Positions 59,402 through 64,000 of a DNA stretch of 64,000 nt are shown here, in pieces (position 1 is the first letter of the stretch; each line of letters begins with the position of its first letter). The DNA comes from Paraburkholderia megapolitana (GTDB lineage Bacteria; Pseudomonadota; Gammaproteobacteria; Burkholderiales; Burkholderiaceae), in the NCBI RefSeq assembly GCF_007556815.1, contig NZ_CP041745.1, forward strand, positions 4,393,001-4,457,000, given 5' to 3'. The translations under genes and the position numbers were made by a program. The notes below the pieces were generated by a model that worked only from the letters and a program-made list of their open reading frames with translations, was not told the DNA's origin and searched no databases.

Positions 59402-59407
59402 TATAAT
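59402..59407 (+). promoter_or_regulatory. -10 box upstream of the HU gene
   Basis: A perfect TATAAT 50 bases before the HU start codon. The -35 region (CTCAAT at 17 bases) is poor. Confidence 0.5.
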
Positions 59408-59456
59408 CGGCGCGTTCGCGCTGTTCGTGTCAACCTAAACTCAGAAAGGAACCTTA

Positions 59457-59735
59457 ATGAACAAACAGGAACTGATCGACGCCGTCGCAGGACAGACGGG
59501 CGCCAGCAAGGCTCAAACCGGTGAAACGCTGGACACGTTGCTTGAAGTGGTCAAGAAGGCTGTGTCAAAAGGTGACTCGGTCCAGTTGATCGGCTTTGGC
59601 AGCTTCGGTTCGGGCAAGCGCGCAGCACGTACGGGCCGCAACCCGAAGACCGGCGAAACTATCAAGATCCCGGCCGCCAAGACTGTCAAGTTCACGGCTG
59701 GTAAAGCGTTCAAGGACGCAGTCAACAAGCGCTAA
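59457..59735 (+). CDS. HU family DNA-binding protein
   Basis: A 92-residue HU protein, a nucleoid-associated protein that bends DNA and helps origin opening. It starts [15 protein letters not shown] and has the arm motif [21 protein letters not shown] and the [19 protein letters not shown] end. An AAAGGAA ribosome site precedes the ATG and a strong terminator follows the stop. Whether it is HupA or HupB cannot be decided. Confidence 0.97.
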   Translation: MNKQELIDAVAGQTGASKAQTGETLDTLLEVVKKAVSKGDSVQLIGFGSFGSGKRAARTGRNPKTGETIKIPAAKTVKFTAGKAFKDAVNKR

Positions 59736-59759
59736 GCACCCGGTTGCTTTTTTGTTGAC

Positions 59760-59784
59760 GCCCGCCTCAGGCGGGTTTTTTTTC
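59760..59784 (+). terminator. terminator of the HU gene
   Basis: CCCGCC-TCA-GGCGGG followed by eight T residues, 25 bases after the stop. Confidence 0.92.
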
Positions 59785-59799
59785 GTCCGCGTTTTTTGT

Positions 59800-61089
59800 T
59801 TAGTCGTGCCGGTGCACGATCTCTCCATCGCCGTGATCGTGGTCATGATCATGGTCGTCTTCGGCATCGAGATTCCACGCGGGGAACGGATCGGCGAAAT
59901 GCGACCAGGCTTCGGCTCCCTGCGCGTACTCGTCGTCGTTCAACAGACACGCATCAAACTTTCCGCGCCATAACGTCGGATCGATATCGACACCGATCAT
60001 CACCAGTTCCTGACGACGGTCGCCGATACTCGTATCGTGCAGATCGCCGTGCCAGTCGGCGGTGATTTCCGCGAGCAGTTCGTCATCGCCCTCGGGCCAC
60101 TCGCTGCGATCCTGCGCGGCCCACCACATTCCCGCTGGCCCATGGCGACATGCGCCGCCTGCCTGCGATAGCGAACCTGCAATGTCATTGCGCGTCGCGA
60201 GCCAGAAAAAGCCTTTGCTACGCAGTACACCTTTCCACTCTTCATGCAGCAGCGCCCACAGACGTTCCGGATGAAACGGCCTGCGCGCGCGATAAACGAA
60301 GTTGCCGATACCGAATTCATCAGCCTCGCCGTGATGCGCGTGGTCGTGATCGTGTTGCAGCGAGGCGAGCCAGCCCGGTGCATTCGACGCTTCGTCGAAA
60401 TCGAAGCGTTTCGTATCGAGCACTTCAGCGAGCGGAACTACGCCAAAGCGGCTCAATACCTGCACCGCGCGCGGATTGATGTGAGCAAGAATGTGCTGCA
60501 AACGTGTGAGATCGTCGGCACTGACGAGATCGGTCTTGTTCATGACGAGTACATCGCAGAACTCAATCTGTTCGATCAACAATTCGACGAGCGTGCGATC
60601 GTCTTCGTCGGTGGCGGCGAGGCCGCGTTCGGCGAGCGCATCGGCGCAGGCATAGTCGCGCAGGAAGTTGAACGCGTCGACGACAGTCACCATCGTATCG
60701 AGCCGTGCAACGTCGGACAGCGACACGCCGTCGTCGTCGACGAACGTGAAGGTTTCGGCGATCGGCATCGGCTCGGCAATACCGGTCGATTCAATCAGGA
60801 TTGCATCGAAACGCTGTTCGCCGGCAAGCCGCCGGATCTCGGTCAGCAGATCGTCGCGCAGCGTGCAGCAGATGCAACCGTTTGACATCTCGACGAGCTG
60901 CTCCTCGACGTGCGATAGCGCAGCGGCATCGCGCACGAGCGCAGCATCGATGTTGACGGCGGCGAGATCGTTGACGATCACGGCCACGCGCAGGCCCGCG
61001 CGGTTCGCGAGGATGTGATTGAGGAGCGTGGTCTTGCCCGCGCCCAGAAAACCCGAGAGCACGGTGACGGGCAGTGGCGGCTGGTTCAT
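59800..61089 (-). CDS. CobW/ZigA-type GTP-binding metallochaperone
   Basis: A 429-residue COG0523 GTPase. Walker A GFLGAGKT (residues 13-20), the metal-binding CxCC in [12 protein letters not shown], and the NKTD guanine-specificity motif are intact. The C-terminal domain has [14 protein letters not shown] and [17 protein letters not shown]. Two His/Asp-rich stretches ([13 protein letters not shown] and [12 protein letters not shown] near the C-terminus) would bind zinc or another metal. The ATG at 61089 is chosen by homology; there is no clear ribosome site. It is likely a zinc metallochaperone induced by zinc limitation, but no Zur site is evident upstream. Confidence 0.9.
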   Translation of the reverse strand: MNQPPLPVTVLSGFLGAGKTTLLNHILANRAGLRVAVIVNDLAAVNIDAALVRDAAALSHVEEQLVEMSNGCICCTLRDDLLTEIRRLAGEQRFDAILIESTGIAEPMPIAETFTFVDDDGVSLSDVARLDTMVTVVDAFNFLRDYACADALAERGLAATDEDDRTLVELLIEQIEFCDVLVMNKTDLVSADDLTRLQHILAHINPRAVQVLSRFGVVPLAEVLDTKRFDFDEASNAPGWLASLQHDHDHAHHGEADEFGIGNFVYRARRPFHPERLWALLHEEWKGVLRSKGFFWLATRNDIAGSLSQAGGACRHGPAGMWWAAQDRSEWPEGDDELLAEITADWHGDLHDTSIGDRRQELVMIGVDIDPTLWRGKFDACLLNDDEYAQGAEAWSHFADPFPAWNLDAEDDHDHDHDHGDGEIVHRHD

Positions 61090-61292
61090 CGCAGTACGGA
61101 AAGCAGGAGGAAATGGGAGGCGGCCGGCCCCGGCGTAATGAGACCCTGGACGCCCGGCGGCAGCACGAAGCCGCATTGTGCATCAAACGCCGCGCGGCCG
61201 CCTGGCGCACCCGAGGTTCGCGGTAGCCTGGGGCACAACGAAAAGCGTGAGGTGGAAGGCTTCGGGTTGACCGGCAACGTCACGCGCGCTAC

Positions 61293-61745
61293 TCAGCGCG
61301 ACGCCTGCAACAGGTTCCATTTCTGCAGAATGGCGACGATCTGCTTCGCGTACTGATCGCGCAGCGACGGCGTTTCCGAGTGGTACGCGCCGACCGCCTG
61401 CCAGGTGTTGCCGTATTTGTTCATCTTCTGGCGCAGATGCCAGGCGGCAATGTAGACGTTCTTGCACGGCTGCATCAGCGTATCGGATGAAATGCCGTAG
61501 TGAGCGAGCGTAGGCAGATGGATCGAATTGATCTGCATCACGCCGTAGTCGGTCGAGCCGTTCGCATTCTTATGCAGCGCTTCCGGCCGGTTATGCGATT
61601 CCTGCCACGCGATGGCGCGCAGGATGAGCGGGTTCACCTTCTGATAGTTTGCCGCCTCGTCGAAGCAATCCGCGCGCGCGGGCCCGGCGGCACACAGTGC
61701 ACCTAGCGCAACGGCAGCGGCAACGGTGAAGGCAGCCAGTTTCAT
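61293..61745 (-). CDS. secreted lytic transglycosylase
   Basis: A 150-residue SLT-type lytic transglycosylase of the IagB/VirB1 class, which cuts peptidoglycan locally for trans-envelope machines. Signal peptide about residues 1-25 (ending ARAD), catalytic Glu49 in AIAWQESHNRPEA, the GSTDYGVMQINSIH motif, and AVGAYHSETP. Lies 550 bases from gspD, divergent, so a link to secretion is possible but unproven. Confidence 0.92.
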   Translation of the reverse strand: MKLAAFTVAAAVALGALCAAGPARADCFDEAANYQKVNPLILRAIAWQESHNRPEALHKNANGSTDYGVMQINSIHLPTLAHYGISSDTLMQPCKNVYIAAWHLRQKMNKYGNTWQAVGAYHSETPSLRDQYAKQIVAILQKWNLLQASR

Positions 61746-62293
61746 CGATCAGATAAGACATCCCAGTGGAACGTTCAGGATTGCCAGGCCGGATGCATGG
61801 AAAACATGCGACGCGTTCGAAAATCCCAAATTTTTGGAGCAGCGCACTAACTGGAATACGGGAAAACCCCGGTTCAAGCGACGCCTTTCGATGCCGAACC
61901 GCCCGTATCATACCGGCAGGCTGGCATGCGTCAAGTTGGCTGACCGACATAGGCATCGAAAAAGCGAAATCTTCCGGACGTCTGTCTCTGTTATAACGAC
62001 GGCGAGCCCGAAATCGGCAATCGCGATGTCGAAAACTTTCGATAACTTTCGAAAACTTAACGGCACAGACCGACGATTAGAGGAAATTCACTGCGTCAAT
62101 TCTTTTGTGACAAATTCGACATGAAAAGCTGCTACTGTGCAAACTTTTAGGATATTGGGTAGCACGCACCTGGACTGGGCCACACCGCTGTTCCAGAGCG
62201 TGAAAGCAAGCGAGGAGGTTGCCGCTGCCCGGATATCCGCCGCGCATGACCGTCGGTGACTGAAGATAGTCGCCGGTATCGACATCACATTCC
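61746..62293. other. gspD upstream region
   Basis: About 550 bases between the divergent lytic transglycosylase and gspD without a supported gene. It contains a tandem 10-bp repeat (annotated separately) and an AT-rich part (62090-62150) with several plausible promoter boxes. Confidence 0.45.
62029..62058. repeat. three tandem 10-bp repeats TCGAWAACTT upstream of gspD
   Basis: TCGAAAACTT, TCGATAACTT and TCGAAAACTT occur directly head to tail, differing at one position. One helical turn per unit suggests cooperative binding of a regulator. Confidence 0.7.
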
Positions 62294-64000
62294 ATGAGAA
62301 TAAATCGTATGGCATTGCGGCGCGTTACCACTGCGCTGCTGGTTGCTGGACTGATCACCGCGCAGATTGCACACGCACAGGTGACACTCAATTTCGTCAA
62401 CGCTGACATTGATCAGGTGGCGAAAGCAATTGGCGCAGCGACTGGCAAAACGATCATTGTCGACCCGCGCGTAAAGGGTCAACTCAATCTCGTTTCGGAA
62501 AACCCGGTGCCTGAAGATCAGGCGCTCAAGACATTGCAATCCGCGTTGCGGATGCAAGGGTTCTCTCTGGTCCAGGATCACGGCGTATTGAAGGTCGTGC
62601 CGGAAGCCGATGCGAAGCTGCAGGGGGTACCGACTTATGTCGGCAATACACCTGCTGCGCGCGGCGACCAGGTGATCACGCAGGTGTTCCAGCTGAAGAA
62701 CGAATCGGCTAACAATCTGTTGCCGGTGCTGCGGCCGTTGATCTCGCCGAACAATACGGTGGCTGCCTACCCTGCGAACAACACGCTTGTCGTGACCGAC
62801 TACGCGGATAACGTGCGGCGGATCGCGCAGATCATCGCGGGTGTCGATACGGCGGCGGGTCAGCAGGTGGCCGTTATACCGCTGCGTAACGCGAATGCAC
62901 TCGACACCGCACAGTCGCTGTCGAAGATGCTCGATCCGGGCGCGATCGGTAGTACGGATACTACGTTGAAGGTTTCCGTCACAGCAGATGCCCGCACTAA
63001 CTCGCTGTTGCTGCGTGCGTCGAATACTGCACGGCTTAACGCAGCGAAAGAGCTCGCGAAAGAACTCGATGCACCGACCTCGAAGATGGGCAACATGCAT
63101 GTGGTGCCATTGCGCAACGCGGATGCAGTGAAGCTCGCGAAGACGTTGCGCGGCATGATGGGCAAGGGCGGTGATAGCGGTTCGTCGGCCAGCTCCAACG
63201 ATGCGAACTCGTTCAACCAGAACGGTAACTCGTCGTCGTCGAGCGGCGGGAGTTTCTCGACAGGTTCCTCGGGCACGCCGCCGCTGCCGTCTGGGCTTGG
63301 CAGTTCATCGTCGTCGTTCGGTGGTTCGTCCGGCTCGTCGGGTTCGCAAGGCGGTGGCACCGCCGCCGCGGGCCTGCTCGGCGGTGACAAGGACAAGGGT
63401 GATGATAACCAGGCGGGCGGCATGATCCAGGCCGACCCGGCCACCAACTCGCTGATCATCACTGCGCCGGACGCGATATACCGCAACCTGCGGGCGGTGA
63501 TCGATCAGTTGGACGCGCGGCGTGCACAGGTCTACATCGAAGCGCTGATTGTTGAGTTGTCGGCGAATAACAATGCTGACCTCGGGATCCAATGGCAGAT
63601 CGGCAACAATGCGCTCCTCGCCGGTACTAATTTTTCAAACAGCGGCAACACGATCACCAGCCTGACCGCAGGCCTGGCCGGAGGCGCTGCCGGCACGGCG
63701 GGGGTGCTGAACGGCATCTCGCAGGGGCTCAACGTAGGCTGGCTTCACAACGTCTTCGGCGTCAAGGGGTTGGGCGCGTTGCTGCAGGCATTGTCCCAGT
63801 CCGGTGATGTGAACGTGCTGTCGACGCCTAACCTCATCACGCTCGACAACGAAGAAGCCAAGATCGTGGTCGGCCAGAACGTGCCGATCACGACCGGGTC
63901 GTATGCGAACCTCACCAGTACCAGCGGCAGCAACCCCAGTACGTTCAACACGGTCGATCGGGTCGACGTCGGCCTGACGCTGGATATCAAGCCGCAGATC
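62294..64000 (+). CDS. gspD: type II secretion outer membrane secretin GspD, 3' partial
   Basis: 569 codons are visible with no stop in the window; the frame runs off the edge. A signal peptide (ending AHAQ, about residues 1-29 from the first ATG) leads into N0 (VTLNFVNADIDQVAKAIG, IIVDPRVKGQLNL), N1 and N2 repeats, then a Ser/Gly-rich insertion of about 85 residues (63165-63420), and the start of the beta-barrel domain (VYIEALIVELSANN, LSTPNLITLDNEEAKIVVGQ, VGLTLDIKPQI). The ATG at 62294 is taken as start; one at 62309 is in frame and also possible. It is probably the first gene of a gsp operon. Confidence 0.95.
   Translation, partial: MRINRMALRRVTTALLVAGLITAQIAHAQVTLNFVNADIDQVAKAIGAATGKTIIVDPRVKGQLNLVSENPVPEDQALKTLQSALRMQGFSLVQDHGVLKVVPEADAKLQGVPTYVGNTPAARGDQVITQVFQLKNESANNLLPVLRPLISPNNTVAAYPANNTLVVTDYADNVRRIAQIIAGVDTAAGQQVAVIPLRNANALDTAQSLSKMLDPGAIGSTDTTLKVSVTADARTNSLLLRASNTARLNAAKELAKELDAPTSKMGNMHVVPLRNADAVKLAKTLRGMMGKGGDSGSSASSNDANSFNQNGNSSSSSGGSFSTGSSGTPPLPSGLGSSSSSFGGSSGSSGSQGGGTAAAGLLGGDKDKGDDNQAGGMIQADPATNSLIITAPDAIYRNLRAVIDQLDARRAQVYIEALIVELSANNNADLGIQWQIGNNALLAGTNFSNSGNTITSLTAGLAGGAAGTAGVLNGISQGLNVGWLHNVFGVKGLGALLQALSQSGDVNVLSTPNLITLDNEEAKIVVGQNVPITTGSYANLTSTSGSNPSTFNTVDRVDVGLTLDIKPQI

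Overview
The window looks like the origin-proximal part of chromosome 1 of a Burkholderiaceae member, most likely Burkholderia or Paraburkholderia. The reasons are the high-GC codon use, the F1Fo-ATPase, MnmG, RsmG, ParA and ParB sequences, a 1318-residue PutA, a Burkholderiales-type DUF3717 gene, and a gene order (atp operon, parB-parA, rsmG-mnmG, then mnmC, an HU gene and gspD) that I remember from Burkholderia chromosomes. No phage, IS element, CRISPR array, rRNA or tRNA was seen.

Layout. 1-6.4 kb: a methyltransferase, a branched-chain amino acid binding protein and putA with two PutA-type operator half-sites in its promoter. 6.4-16 kb: a YeiH-type exporter with an overlapping small Cys protein, priA, hemE, a PheC-like cyclohexadienyl dehydratase, an unexplained AT-rich stretch that ends in an orphan terminator, and an acyl-CoA synthetase. 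16-23.8 kb: the complete ATP synthase operon, with atpI broken by a one-base loss in a G run. 24-29.7 kb: an SLC13-type permease, parB, parA, rsmG, mnmG and two perfect parS sites, one of them inside an intrinsic terminator. 29.7-40.4 kb: two branched-chain amino acid type ABC systems, one with a fused LivM-LivG, separated by a miniature binding-protein relic. 40.7-45 kb: a GMC oxidoreductase and methylmalonate-semialdehyde dehydrogenase with a divergent LysR regulator. 45-53 kb: a CYTH protein, an Lrp/phhB pair, DUF3717, a TctD/TctE-like two-component system, a bacterial SET-domain protein, an old yellow enzyme, a glutamine amidotransferase and a Cys-bearing MarR protein. 53-57 kb: two origin-like modules in inverted orientation flank a YbdK-type glutamate-cysteine ligase and a CPA2 antiporter. 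57-64 kb: mnmC, an HU gene, a CobW GTPase, a lytic transglycosylase and the start of the type II secretion gene gspD.

How it fits together. The most striking feature is the pair of modules at about 53.5-53.75 and 56.76-57.02 kb. Each has consensus DnaA boxes, a GC-rich spacer and a CTA-type DnaA-trio tract beside a more AT-rich stretch. Most large genes to the left run leftward and two of the five genes to the right run rightward, and parAB with two parS sites lies 24-30 kb away. I infer that the chromosome 1 replication origin is here, possibly in bipartite form, although dnaA is not in the window.
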